Origin: Pseudarthrobacter albicanus
Lineage (GTDB): Bacteria > Actinomycetota > Actinomycetes > Actinomycetales > Micrococcaceae
Assembly: GCF_018224015.1 (NCBI RefSeq)
Contig: NZ_JAGPOT010000006.1
Span: forward strand, 1-64,000
Direction of reading: 5' to 3'
DNA length: 64,000 nt
How positions within the stretch are numbered: the first letter of the stretch is position 1; every line of letters begins with the position of its first letter. Made by a program: the position numbers and the translations under genes. The notes beneath the pieces were generated by a model. The model did no database searches and was not told where the DNA came from. It was given only the letters and a program-made list of their open reading frames with translations. Below, piece by piece: positions 1 through 7,718 of the stretch.

Positions 1-119
1 CCGGGTAGTCAAACGCAAGGTCATCAAATGGGCCGCCAAACGCGCGCACCATGCCCAGCATCCGCAACCCACCCAAAATCCTCAAGTACACATCCTAATT
101 ATTAACTGAACGGTATTGC
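1..119 (+). mobile_element. Right end of an IS4-like insertion sequence (3' end of transposase plus terminal repeat)
   Basis: Frame 2 (positions 2-109) stays open from the window edge and ends in a stop at 107-109. It encodes about 35 residues beginning RVVKRKVIKWAAKR. Its basic RVVKRK start and PQPT segment resemble the C-terminus of actinobacterial IS4-family DDE transposases. The stop lies inside the sequence TTAACTGAACGGTATTG (103-119), which I take as the terminal inverted repeat. Directly beyond it, the AraC-family reading frame on the minus strand resumes good family similarity. Only the element's end is in the window, so the family call is by resemblance, and the other end and target duplication cannot be seen. 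Confidence 0.5.
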
Positions 120-527
120 CTTTAGCCCGAGCATCTGCGTGGGCTCGGACCAGCCCTGGATCCCGGTCCCCTGAACCGGTCCGTGGATGGCGGCTGTGCC
201 GGGGGCGCCCAGAACCACGCTGTTTCCCTGCGAAAACCTGAGCCTGCCGAAAAGGGGAAAATTGACTTGGTAGGCGCTTTCGAGTTCCCCGGTCGTGATC
301 CTTACCGGGGTGCCGTATTCGAGGAGGCCTATGGTCACGCCCCCCAGATTTATGGCCTTGAGACGCATCTGAAAATCGGCAGCTGAGCGGCCGATGTCCA
401 GCCGGTGGGGATAGTAGACGCGTCCGCCTGCTTCCGAGGCCTCTTCGGGGGTGCTGCTGCGCACGGCAAAGCGGACCGGAGCCCCGTCGGCGGCGTCGTC
501 AGCTATGGAAACGGTCCTGTCCCGCAT
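120..527 (-). pseudogene. AraC-family regulator, N-terminal domain only, truncated by the IS
   Basis: About 136 residues match the N-terminal AraC-binding-like (cupin-type) domain of AraC/XylS regulators. Features are the YYPHRLDI segment, the GGVTIGLLEYGTPVRI strand pair and the PGTAAIHGP turn. Family members run to about 300-330 residues and end in two helix-turn-helix units. Here the frame leaves the family after MLGLK and picks up five IS-derived residues before a stop at 102-104. No DNA-binding domain remains in the window, so a working regulator is unlikely. It is divergent from tag, about 120 bp away, and may once have controlled a neighbour now lost or beyond the edge. Confidence 0.7.
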
Positions 528-651
528 TCTTCAACTACAGCACGTGGAAGGAATTCCGGGCAATAAGCCTTTCCATCCGGTTCCGGCCGTGTAGATTCCC
601 ATGTGTGAATCGTACAGATCTGACCACTACCGCGCGGAGACCAGGAAGACC

Positions 652-1257
652 ATGATTCCCGGCACCAACGGCATCCTGATCGGCGACGACGGGCTGGCGC
701 GGCCCGCGTGGGCCGCGGCCGACCCGATGCTGCGCGAGTACTACGACACCGAATGGGGCCTGCCCGTCCGCGACGAGCAGGGCCTGTACGAGCGCATCAG
801 CCTCGAGGCCTTCCAGGCCGGACTCTCCTGGGCCACCATCCTCCGGAAGCGGCAGGCCTTCCGCGCGGCATTCCACGACTTCCAGCCCGACATCGTCGCC
901 GCGTACACCGACGCGGATGTCCAGCGGCTGCTGCTGGATGCCGGGATCGTGCGGAACCGGCTCAAGATCCGGGCCGCCATCACCAACGCCCAGGCCACCA
1001 TCGCGCTCCGGCCCGACGGCGGCCTGGTGGATTTCGTGTGGCATTTCAAGCCGGACACCACTCCCGAGCCCAGGGCCCCCGACCACATCCCGACCACCTC
1101 GGCCGAGTCCATCGCACTGTCGAAGGCACTGCGGAAGCGCGGGTTCGCGTTTGTCGGCCCCACCACCATGTATGCCCTCATGGAAGCCATCGGCATGGTG
1201 GACACGCACCTGCTCGACAGCCACCGGCGCGGGAGTTCCGGCGTCTGGCCGTGCTGA
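652..1257 (+). CDS. tag: DNA-3-methyladenine glycosylase I
   Basis: The 201-residue product is a base-excision repair enzyme that removes 3-methyladenine from alkylated DNA. The family core is clear: YYDTEWGLPV (30-39), the catalytic stretch LEAFQAGLSW (51-60, with E52 and W60 aligning to E. coli E38 and W46), DAGIVRNRLKI and SKALRKRGFAFVGPTT. I chose the ATG at 652 because AGGAAG lies just upstream. The frame is open to 601 but that extension is not conserved. Three of the four E. coli Tag zinc-snap ligands appear replaced: C4 by P, H17 by Y and C179 by S. Only the His of the C-terminal pair remains. The product ends RGSSGVWPC, as many actinobacterial Tags do. It is followed by a long gene-free stretch. 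Confidence 0.92.
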   Translation: MIPGTNGILIGDDGLARPAWAAADPMLREYYDTEWGLPVRDEQGLYERISLEAFQAGLSWATILRKRQAFRAAFHDFQPDIVAAYTDADVQRLLLDAGIVRNRLKIRAAITNAQATIALRPDGGLVDFVWHFKPDTTPEPRAPDHIPTTSAESIALSKALRKRGFAFVGPTTMYALMEAIGMVDTHLLDSHRRGSSGVWPC

Positions 1258-1424
1258 GGAACCGGGCTTCCCCGGCGAAACTTCTCGGCACAGCTGTGGG
1301 CAACGTTATCCCCAATGTTGATAACTTCCGTGCAGAATCAAGGGCGCACAAGGCCGGCGCGCCGCCCCATGGCCCCGGGAGCGTAGAAAGCCTTCCCGCC
1401 GCGCGCACGAAATACACGAGCGCA

Positions 1425-1440
1425 AGTTATTAACACTGTG
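1425..1440 (+). repeat. 16-bp direct repeat, copy 1
   Basis: AGTTATTAACACTGTG occurs exactly here and at 1685-1700, 260 bp apart. In this copy the final TGTG runs into GATTT and is followed 8 bp later by a perfect DnaA box. The first 13 bases are present inverted in oriC (18001-18013). Confidence 0.85.
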
Positions 1441-1684
1441 GATTTCCTGTGGATAAACAGCACGAAAGCCCTGACCGGACCGACATCGCGCCGGACTGCC
1501 CCGGCGGTCGGCTCCCGCGTTGCAGCGGCAACAACTTGCCCTGAGGCGAGCGAAGTTATCCACACAGCAACAGGGCTCTACCCACAACTTATCCACAGCT
1601 GGGGATAACCCGGAACCGCAGCCCCCTCAGACCCCGCCAAGGTGCGGGAAAGAGCGGATTTCTGCCCGGGCTCTCGAAGGATCG

Positions 1685-1700
1685 AGTTATTAACACTGTG
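1685..1700 (+). repeat. 16-bp direct repeat, copy 2
   Basis: This is the exact second copy of AGTTATTAACACTGTG. Here the TGTG continues into AATAA, giving a one-mismatch DnaA box at 1697-1705. Confidence 0.85.
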
Positions 1701-2169
1701 AATAACGCTGTTGAAAACAGGCATCCAGGGGGCGGAGGGAAGGCGTCCGGCCCGCTATCCCCAGCGGAGCCCGGGAATTCCGGGCGGGGCAGCCAGCGGC
1801 GGCACTGGCTCGGGCTCAAGTTGTCCACTTAACCACAGGACAACCCACAGGAGTTATCCACAATTGTGGAGAAGGGAGCCGCGCGTTTAAAAAATCACCA
1901 GCTGGCGCGGTGGGATCGGGCGCCGCCCCTAAACTACAACCGTGTAAGTTACCAACAGTGTGGATAACTCCTGTGGATAACTTTCGGGGCCATTACCGGC
2001 GGACCGCACGCTGAATCCCTGCTGCGGACGGTCCGGGGCTACTCTGGACCCCGAAACCGGCGATTCCGCGGCAGAATGCGGCGAGTCCGCGTCAAAGTCC
2101 CCCCGCTGGGCTGCCCGGGCAGCGCACTGGCAGCGCGAGCACCAAGTCCCGTGCCCTTCTCAGGGGGAC

Positions 2170-3033
2170 TTACGCGGTGGCCATCCGGAAGGCCGAGGCG
2201 GCGATCAGCAGGGCGAGGACCAGGACCAGTCCACCGACCTGCAGCAGGCCTTGCCGGCGGCCGCGGGGCGAGTAGGCGATGATGGCGGCGCACAGGGCTC
2301 CCGTGACCGCGCCGCCCAGGTGGGCCTGCCAGGCAATCTGGGGGACCATGAAGCCGACGACGCCGTTGATGGCGATCAGCACCCAGAGCTGCCTCGTGTC
2401 ACCGCCGCGGTGGCGTTGCACCACCAGCATGGCGCCGAAGAGGCCGAAGATCGCGCCGGAGGCTCCCACCACGCCCACCGGACCGCCCACGGGATAAACC
2501 GGCGTCAGCAGCAGGAAGCCGACCGAGCCGCCGATGGCGGACAACAGATAGACCGCAAGGAAACGGATCCGGCCCAGCAGCGGTTCCAGCGCCTGGCCGA
2601 AGATCCACAGCGTGTACATGTTCAGGACAATGTGCAGGATGAAGCCCTGCGAATGCAGGAAGGCCGAGGTGAGCATCCGCCAGGGCTCGGTGTCCGTGAA
2701 AGCGGGGGCGTAGGCGAGCTCCTGGTAGATCCCGTCGTTGGGGACCAGCCATTGCAGCACATAGACCAGGGCGCACAGCCCGATGATAAGGAACGTGACG
2801 AGGGGCCTGCCGGTGGCCACGGCCCCGCCGTAGACGGTCTTGACGGCCGGCGTCGTACGTTTTGTTTCGTTGACGCAGTCAACGCACTGGAATCCGACGG
2901 CGGCCGCCCGCTGGCAGTCGGGGCACGCAGGGCGCCCGCAACGCTGGCAGCGCACATAGGCGGGACGGTCCGGGTGCCGGGGGCACACCGGGATCTGCGC
3001 GGACGGCTCGGCCGCCGGAATTCCGTAGCTCAT
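2170..3033 (-). CDS. Rhomboid-family intramembrane serine protease with N-terminal zinc ribbon
   Basis: The 287-residue protein has a cysteine-rich cytosolic N-terminus (Cys17, 29, 32, 37, 40, 50, 53) that looks like a B-box/zinc ribbon. A six- to seven-helix rhomboid core follows. The catalytic serine is in GASGAIFG (S192) and the partner histidine is in WQAHLGG (H238). The WRMLTSAFLHSQGFILHIVLNMYTL segment, with its HxxxN, is the usual TM2 region. Rhomboids cleave transmembrane substrates, and the substrate here is unknown. The gene starts 8 bp after the cyclophilin stop on the same strand, so the two are probably co-transcribed. This rhomboid-cyclophilin pair near gyrA is common in actinobacteria. 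Confidence 0.9.
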   Translation of the reverse strand: MSYGIPAAEPSAQIPVCPRHPDRPAYVRCQRCGRPACPDCQRAAAVGFQCVDCVNETKRTTPAVKTVYGGAVATGRPLVTFLIIGLCALVYVLQWLVPNDGIYQELAYAPAFTDTEPWRMLTSAFLHSQGFILHIVLNMYTLWIFGQALEPLLGRIRFLAVYLLSAIGGSVGFLLLTPVYPVGGPVGVVGASGAIFGLFGAMLVVQRHRGGDTRQLWVLIAINGVVGFMVPQIAWQAHLGGAVTGALCAAIIAYSPRGRRQGLLQVGGLVLVLALLIAASAFRMATA

Positions 3034-3041
3034 GGGCTGGA

Positions 3042-3587
3042 CTAGAGCTTTTCTACATCAATGCTGTTGATGACGACGTCCTCGACCGGACGGTCGCCCA
3101 TGCCGGTGCGGACACCCTCGATGGCGTCGACCACCTTCTTGGATTCCTCGTCAGCGACCTCGCCGAAGATGCTGTGCTTGCCCTGCAGCCAGCCGGTGGG
3201 GATGGTGGTGATGAAGAACTGGGATCCGTTGGTGCCGCGGCCCATCTGTACGCCCGCGTTTGCCATGGCCAGCTTGTAGGGCTCGTTGAAGGTCAGTTCC
3301 GGGTGGATTTCGTCGTCGAACTTGTAGCCCGGGCCGCCCACGCCACGGCCCAGCGGGTCGCCGGCCTGGACCATGAAGTCCTTGATGATGCGGTGGAAGA
3401 TGGTGCCGTTGTACAGCGGCGTCCCCGTCTTGTCCTCGCCCGATTCGGGGTGCGTCCAGGCCTTCTCGCCGGTGGCCAGCCCGACGAAGTTCTCCACGGT
3501 CTTGGGAGCGTGGTTGCCGAAGAGGTTGACGACGATGTCGCCGAGGCTCGTGTGGATGGTTGCTTTTGCAGTTGCGATGGCAGTCAT
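3042..3587 (-). CDS. Peptidyl-prolyl cis-trans isomerase, cyclophilin type
   Basis: The 181-residue cytosolic cyclophilin catalyses proline isomerisation during protein folding. The diagnostic blocks are present: FHRIIKDFMVQAGD (catalytic Arg), GSQFFITT and a WLQGKHSIFGEV-type segment. The start is placed at MTAIATAK (ATG at 3587), with GGAAG about a dozen bases upstream. An in-frame ATG 11 codons earlier adds a non-conserved leader. There is no signal peptide. It lies upstream of the rhomboid gene in the same orientation. The gap to the divergent gene at 3742 (about 150 bp) should hold both promoters. Confidence 0.95.
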   Translation of the reverse strand: MTAIATAKATIHTSLGDIVVNLFGNHAPKTVENFVGLATGEKAWTHPESGEDKTGTPLYNGTIFHRIIKDFMVQAGDPLGRGVGGPGYKFDDEIHPELTFNEPYKLAMANAGVQMGRGTNGSQFFITTIPTGWLQGKHSIFGEVADEESKKVVDAIEGVRTGMGDRPVEDVVINSIDVEKL

Positions 3588-3741
3588 GGGCCCATTCTTC
3601 CATGACGGGCCCAAGTGCACCGGGCTGACCAGCCAGTTCCGCGCTGGGTGAAATCGCCCTGAAATCGGCCCGGATAATAGCCGGTGCGGTCCCGGACACG
3701 TAGGCTGACTCCAGAACCGTCACATTAATCGGGAGGTAGTT

Positions 3742-4764
3742 GTGAAGAAAACGGATCGTATTGCCCGTGAGCTGGAGCAGTCAGTCAGCACCGGAGTAGA
3801 GACCGCCATGGACTGGGCGGCCCCGCGGGTCGAGGCAGCCGTCAACTGGGCCGTTCCGCGCCTGCAGCAGGGCATCGATAACGCTTCCCCCAAGATCCAG
3901 GAGGGGCTCAAATCGGCAGCCCACAACCTGGCCGACGGCGTCGCCACCGTCACGCCGCGCCTCCAGGACGGCCTGGCCCAGCTTGCACCGAAGATCCACG
4001 ACGCCGTCGAAGTCGCCACCCCACGGCTGCACGAGGCCCTGGACAAGGCGGCGCCGGTGATCGCCCAGGCCCGCGACAGGGTCGTCGTCGACTACCTGCC
4101 CAGGCTTTCGGACCAGATCGGTGCCGCCTCCGGGGCCGTGCACCGCACGCTGGAAGGCGCGCCGGCCCACGTCGACGCCGTCGCCCGGAAGCTCGGCGAT
4201 GCGGGGATCATCCACGCCGTCCAGGAGCAGGCACAGACCGCGGGCCGGCAGCTCAAGCCTGCCCAGCTTAAGGCTGTGGCCAAGCAGGCCAGCAAGGCCG
4301 CGAACGGGAAACTGTCCAGGCCGACGAAGCCCAAGCACCGCGGGCTGCTGATCCTCGGCGTCATCGCCGCTGCCGCCGCCGCGGGTGTCGCCGCCTGGAA
4401 GGCGTCCAAGCCGGTCGAGGATCCGTGGAAGACCCCGACGCCGGTGACGCCCGCACCCGTCCCGGCCGTACCGGTCCCCACGGTCAGCGAGGTCCCGGCC
4501 GCCACGGTCCAGGGCGGGGAAAACGCTGACAAGGCCGGTTCCCCCGCTGTTGGCGCAGCCGGCACCGCCGCCGACACTTCCGCAGGCACCTCCGCTGACA
4601 CTGCCGGTTCCGTGGCCGGGTCCGCAGCCGGGTCCACGGACGAGGACACCGCGGGGACCGCAGCCGGTGCGGCAGAAGGAGCCACGGGCGCCGCCGAGGA
4701 AGGCACGGAGTCCACCGCCAAGGCCGCGAGCCTGAACGGTAAAGAGGACGGCACGTCCAAGTAG
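3742..4764 (+). CDS. Membrane-anchored helical-repeat protein of unknown function
   Basis: This 340-residue protein belongs to no family I can name. Residues 1-160 are a run of degenerate amphipathic repeats of about 11 residues built around 'APR', 'TPRL' and 'APKI' (for example WAAPRVEAAV, WAVPRLQQGI). They look like an apolipoprotein- or perilipin-like surface-binding helix. One hydrophobic helix follows near 195-217 (GLLILGVIAAAAAAG). The tail of about 110 residues is Pro/Ala then Thr/Gly/Glu rich and probably disordered. The GTG start is supported by GGGAGG five bases upstream. It stands alone, with a strong terminator behind it. Position and the repeats suggest envelope or membrane-surface association, but this is inference. 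Confidence 0.75.
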   Translation: MKKTDRIARELEQSVSTGVETAMDWAAPRVEAAVNWAVPRLQQGIDNASPKIQEGLKSAAHNLADGVATVTPRLQDGLAQLAPKIHDAVEVATPRLHEALDKAAPVIAQARDRVVVDYLPRLSDQIGAASGAVHRTLEGAPAHVDAVARKLGDAGIIHAVQEQAQTAGRQLKPAQLKAVAKQASKAANGKLSRPTKPKHRGLLILGVIAAAAAAGVAAWKASKPVEDPWKTPTPVTPAPVPAVPVPTVSEVPAATVQGGENADKAGSPAVGAAGTAADTSAGTSADTAGSVAGSAAGSTDEDTAGTAAGAAEGATGAAEEGTESTAKAASLNGKEDGTSK

Positions 4765-4807
4765 CCTCCGTGTAGCTTCAAGACGCAGGCTGCCGCTGGC
4801 AGCCGGC

Positions 4808-4850
4808 AGAAAGGGAGGGATTCCGTCTTGGACGGGATCCCTCCCTTTCT
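4808..4850 (+). terminator. Rho-independent-type hairpin after the helical-repeat gene
   Basis: AGAAAGGGAGGGATTCC (4808-4824) pairs with GGGATCCCTCCCTTTCT (4834-4850), a 17-bp stem with one wobble and a 9-base loop. It ends in a T-rich stretch and lies 44 bp downstream of the stop at 4764. Confidence 0.85.
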
Positions 4851-4957
4851 TGTTGCCCGGTCCTTGATTGTTCCCCGGTCCTTTGTTTGTCTATTCACTC
4901 GCCGGGCAGCGCACGGCGCCCGCTTGAAACGGCGGCGTTGATGCTAGATTTGAGGAG

Positions 4958-5833
4958 ATGCCACCCGATAAATCCTTCGAGGATGACTTGAACGTTGCCG
5001 TGACGCCGCCGGACGTGTCTGTTGTGATCCCGGCCTACAACGAGGAAAGTGTCATCCGGCAGTGCCTCATCGCTGCCGTGTACCAGTCCGTCCCCGCCCA
5101 CGAGATCATCGTGGTGGACAACATGTCCAAGGACCGCACAGCCGACATCGTCCGGCAGATGCAGCTGGAGTACCCGGAAAGCCGCATCATCCTGCTCAGC
5201 CAGGACCAGACCCAGGGGCTCATCCCGACCCGGAACTTCGGCCTGGACCACGCCACCGGCGACATCCTTGGCCGCATCGACGCCGATTCGGTGCTGGAAC
5301 CCGACTGGGTCGAACAAGTCCAGAAAGCCTTCGCGGACGAGTCCGTCCACGCCGCCACGGGACCGGTGGTCTACTACGACATGCCGATGCGCCGCTTCGG
5401 CCTCAAGGCCGACGACAAGATGCGCCAGCTGATGCTCAAACTCGCCAAACATCAGTACCACTTCCTTTTCGGGTCCAATATGGCCCTGCGCCGGTCCGCC
5501 TGGGAGATCATCCGCACCGAAACGTGCCTGGATGAAAAGGACGAGATGCATGAAGACATCGATCTTTCCCTGCATCTGGCCGACCATGAGCTGCGGATCC
5601 AGTACTGGCCGAAGATGGTTTCGGGAATGTCCGCCAGAAGGCTGGAAGACTCGCCCCGCGACTACCGCTACTATGTGACGCGCTTTGACCGCACGTACAA
5701 GGCACACAACGTCAAGAAAATGGCGCTCAAGGCACCCATGGTCGTCTTCTTCTCCGTGTACTTCCCGGCGAAGCTGCTGCGTGCCATCCACACGGTCAAC
5801 ACCGCCCAGCCGGCCCGCCGCGGCGGCCAATAG
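4958..5833 (+). CDS. Glycosyltransferase family 2
   Basis: The 291-residue protein has a GT-A fold glycosyltransferase domain at about residues 18-240. The nucleotide-sugar site opens with VSVVIPAYNEE and VVDNMSKDRT. The DxD-type metal motif is in GRIDADSVLEPDW. The acceptor-side block ends with DEMHEDIDLSLHL (ED motif). No transmembrane helix is clear, although the C-terminus has a hydrophobic stretch (KAPMVVFFSVYFPAKLL) that may lie on the membrane. The sugar donor and acceptor cannot be told from the sequence. GAGGAG abuts the ATG and a TAGATT lies just upstream, so the message may be leaderless or nearly so. It is convergent with the next gene, 46 bp away. Confidence 0.88.
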   Translation: MPPDKSFEDDLNVAVTPPDVSVVIPAYNEESVIRQCLIAAVYQSVPAHEIIVVDNMSKDRTADIVRQMQLEYPESRIILLSQDQTQGLIPTRNFGLDHATGDILGRIDADSVLEPDWVEQVQKAFADESVHAATGPVVYYDMPMRRFGLKADDKMRQLMLKLAKHQYHFLFGSNMALRRSAWEIIRTETCLDEKDEMHEDIDLSLHLADHELRIQYWPKMVSGMSARRLEDSPRDYRYYVTRFDRTYKAHNVKKMALKAPMVVFFSVYFPAKLLRAIHTVNTAQPARRGGQ

Positions 5834-5879
5834 CCACCACGGCCGATAGCCACCACGCTGCGCGGGGCGCCAGCCGGCG

Positions 5880-6794
5880 TCAGTCGGTGCCCAGTTCCGC
5901 CAGCACCGCGGCCTTGCCCCGGACCGACCGCGAGCCGCGCTGCCCCAGGACCACGACGGCGAGCCCCACCAGGATCATCCCCAGTCCCGCATACATCCCG
6001 GCAGGCAGTGTTTCCGCCAGGAACGCGGCAGCGAGCAGCGCAGCCCCCGGGATCTCCAGCAGGATGATCATGGATACCAGCAGCGGGCTCATCGTGGCCA
6101 GCAGGTGGTTGAAGGCGGTATGGCCCACCAGTTGCGCGCACACGGTGATGGCCAGGATGCCCAGCCAGCCGGCGGCGTCGAATCCGGCAAGCGGCTGGCG
6201 GGAGGCCAGGGCCAGGACGGCGACCACGGCGGCGCACATGCCGTAGCAGAGGGTGGTGTAAACGCCGGTGCCCATCGTTTGCCGGGCCTTGCCGCCGGCG
6301 AGGGTGTAGACGCCGGCCAGGGCGCCTCCGGCCAGGGCGAGAAGGTCTCCGAGCAAGGCATCCGGCGAGGTGCCCAGCTCGAATCCCGTGATGGCCACGA
6401 CGCCGCCGAAGGCGAGGCCGAGGCCGGCCAGCACGGGCCAAGGGTGCCTGACTCCCCGGAACAGCTGGAAGATGGCGATCCAGCCGGACTGCAGGCAGAC
6501 CAGCGCCGTGGCTGCGGCTACGGAGGTCAGCTGCAGGGAGCTGATGAAGCAGGCGAAGTGCAGCGCCAGCGCAACGGCGGCTGCCAGTGACCAGCGGAAC
6601 TCCCGGGCTGTGACGCGCGCGAACTGGCGGGGCTCCCTGACCAGGACGGGCCCGGCCATGACGGCAGCTGCGATCGCATTGCGCCAGAACGCGATGGCCA
6701 GGGCACTGACGGATGTTGCCCCCAGGGTGGCGGCGATGAGCGGGCCGGAGGAAGCCACGCCCAGGACCCCCAGGGCGGCAAGGAAGAAATTCAC
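5880..6794 (-). CDS. EamA/DMT-superfamily permease
   Basis: The 304-residue protein is made of two repeated EamA halves with about ten transmembrane helices. The first half begins FFLAALGVLGVASSGPLIAATLG with FWRNAIAAAVMAG. The second half includes GHTAFNHLLATMSPLLVSMIILLEIPGAALLAA, the typical paired-helix signature. DMT proteins of this type export or import small metabolites, often amino acids or their analogues. The substrate cannot be assigned. The gene is monocistronic by position, convergent with the glycosyltransferase and divergent from the cupin gene. Confidence 0.9.
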   Translation of the reverse strand: MNFFLAALGVLGVASSGPLIAATLGATSVSALAIAFWRNAIAAAVMAGPVLVREPRQFARVTAREFRWSLAAAVALALHFACFISSLQLTSVAAATALVCLQSGWIAIFQLFRGVRHPWPVLAGLGLAFGGVVAITGFELGTSPDALLGDLLALAGGALAGVYTLAGGKARQTMGTGVYTTLCYGMCAAVVAVLALASRQPLAGFDAAGWLGILAITVCAQLVGHTAFNHLLATMSPLLVSMIILLEIPGAALLAAAFLAETLPAGMYAGLGMILVGLAVVVLGQRGSRSVRGKAAVLAELGTD

Positions 6795-6910
6795 GCTCCT
6801 ACAGTAGTGGGGGGCGGTGCTGCCGGTGCCGCTCCGGGAATCCTTGACCCCGGCGTGGGCCGGTGCCAGTCTTGAATTCCGGTTTCACATCATCCAAGAA
6901 GGTGACGATC

Positions 6911-7279
6911 ATGTCTTCAATCATCCGCAGGAGCTTTGAAAGTCCGGAGGAATCACGTCCTGTGAAAGACGGGATGGGCCAGGTGGACCTCGTCAATCTC
7001 GATGCCGGCGCGGTGGGGCGCGCCACATTCCTGCCGGGGTGGAAGTGGTCCCAGCACGTCAAGCCCATCGCGGGAACTGACAGCTGCATGGCGAGCCACG
7101 TCGGCTACACGATCTCGGGGCGCCTGAAGGTCGTCATGGACGACGGCGAGGAAACCGAATTCGGTCCCGGCGACTTCGGAATCATCCCGCCCGGGCACGA
7201 CGCCTGGGTGCTGGGCGACGAGCCTTACGTGTTTATCGACTGGCAGGGCATGGCGGACTACGCAAAGCCCAAGGGCTGA
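6911..7279 (+). CDS. Cupin-domain protein
   Basis: This is a small single-domain cupin of 122 residues. The ATG at 6911 is chosen because AGAAGG sits upstream. An in-frame ATG at 6863 lacks a good ribosome site. The cupin core includes PGWKWSQHVKP (motif-1 His), GYTISGRLKVVMDDGEETEFGPGDFGIIPPGHDAW (motif 2) and a closing DWQGM. These fit a small beta-barrel metal site. The family is functionally broad and the ligand is unknown. It ends 65 bp before a strong bidirectional hairpin that separates it from the tRNA cluster on the other strand. Confidence 0.85.
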   Translation: MSSIIRRSFESPEESRPVKDGMGQVDLVNLDAGAVGRATFLPGWKWSQHVKPIAGTDSCMASHVGYTISGRLKVVMDDGEETEFGPGDFGIIPPGHDAWVLGDEPYVFIDWQGMADYAKPKG

Positions 7280-7343
7280 GACTGCCAGAGTAAGTGTCCG
7301 AGACAGCAGGCCAGCCGCGGGAATCAGCTGCGCAGGACATGCA

Positions 7344-7381
7344 AAAGGCCCCGGACCGCGTTTCCGCGGTCCGGGGCCTTT
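7344..7381. terminator. Bidirectional hairpin between the cupin gene and the tRNA-Ala gene
   Basis: A 17-bp perfect stem (AAAGGCCCCGGACCGCG, 7344-7360, with its complement at 7365-7381) closes a TTTC loop. It lies 65 bp past the cupin stop and 8 bp past the 3' end of tRNA-Ala on the minus strand. A T-tract is present on the minus-strand side (TTTTGC), so it probably terminates the tRNA transcript and the cupin mRNA. Confidence 0.85.
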
Positions 7382-7388
7382 CTTACGG

Positions 7389-7461
7389 TGGAGGCACGGG
7401 GACTCGAACCCCGAACCCCCTGCTTGCAAAGCAGGTGCGCTACCAATTGCGCCATGCCCCC
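7389..7461 (-). tRNA. tRNA-Ala (anticodon UGC)
   Basis: The 73-nt cloverleaf reads, on the minus strand, from GGGGGCATGGCGCAATTGG to the discriminator A. The acceptor stem GGGGGCA/TGCCTCC contains one G-U. The D-arm is GCGC..GCGC, the anticodon loop is CTTTGCAAG, and the T-arm contains GTTCGAGTC. The 3' CCA is not encoded and so must be added by the nucleotidyltransferase, which is encoded at 45.3 kb. It pairs with the tRNA-Ile gene 258 bp upstream, a standard arrangement after gyrA in actinobacteria. Confidence 0.97.
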
Positions 7462-7532
7462 GTAAGAAGCAACCCGACAATCATACCCTGGTTCCGGAAA
7501 CAGATTTCCTGCTTCCGTACCGGGACTCCGGG

Positions 7533-7649
7533 CTAATCGACCGTATCGGTCGACTCGCTCCAGATGGTTTTCCGGGCCTCAGACTCCTGTACTTTCCTGT
7601 AGAGCAGGACGCCCGCGATCGTAGCTGCAACAACCAGCAACTTCTTCAC
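7533..7649 (-). CDS. DLW-39 family small protein
   Basis: A 38-residue minus-strand frame lies between the two tRNA genes. It starts at a GTG (7649) and begins VKKLLVVAATIAGVLLYRK. The rest is a charged tail, QESEARKTIWSESTDTVD. This matches the pattern of the DLW-39 family: a short N-terminal membrane helix then a small polar tail, always found near gyrA and tRNA-Ile/Ala in actinobacteria. Its function is unknown. An in-frame GTG two codons earlier (7655) is an alternative start. I prefer 7649 because family members begin MKKLL. The gene is easily missed because of its size and GTG start. Confidence 0.75.
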   Translation of the reverse strand: MKKLLVVAATIAGVLLYRKVQESEARKTIWSESTDTVD

Positions 7650-7718
7650 CTGCACCCCGTTCCGGTCCAAATAACTCCGGACCATCACCAACCTCTACTA
7701 GAACCTGCACAGGTTCCG

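Larger units (their letters stand above)
1258..2169. other. Gene-free stretch with a DnaA-box cluster (origin-like)
   Basis: No gene is visible in this 0.9-kb gap. It contains six perfect DnaA boxes (TTATCCACA or its complement) at 1448-1456, 1556-1564, 1589-1597, 1854-1862, 1959-1967 and 1972-1980. Single-mismatch versions lie at 1306, 1316, 1600, 1697, 1829 and 1865. A 16-mer, AGTTATTAACACTGTG, occurs exactly twice (1425-1440 and 1685-1700). Its first 13 bases recur inverted in the dnaA-dnaN gap at 18001-18013. An AT-rich run, TTTAAAAAAT, sits near 1885. DnaA binding is established for this 9-mer. A role as a second origin element or a DnaA-titrating site is inference. Confidence 0.75.
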
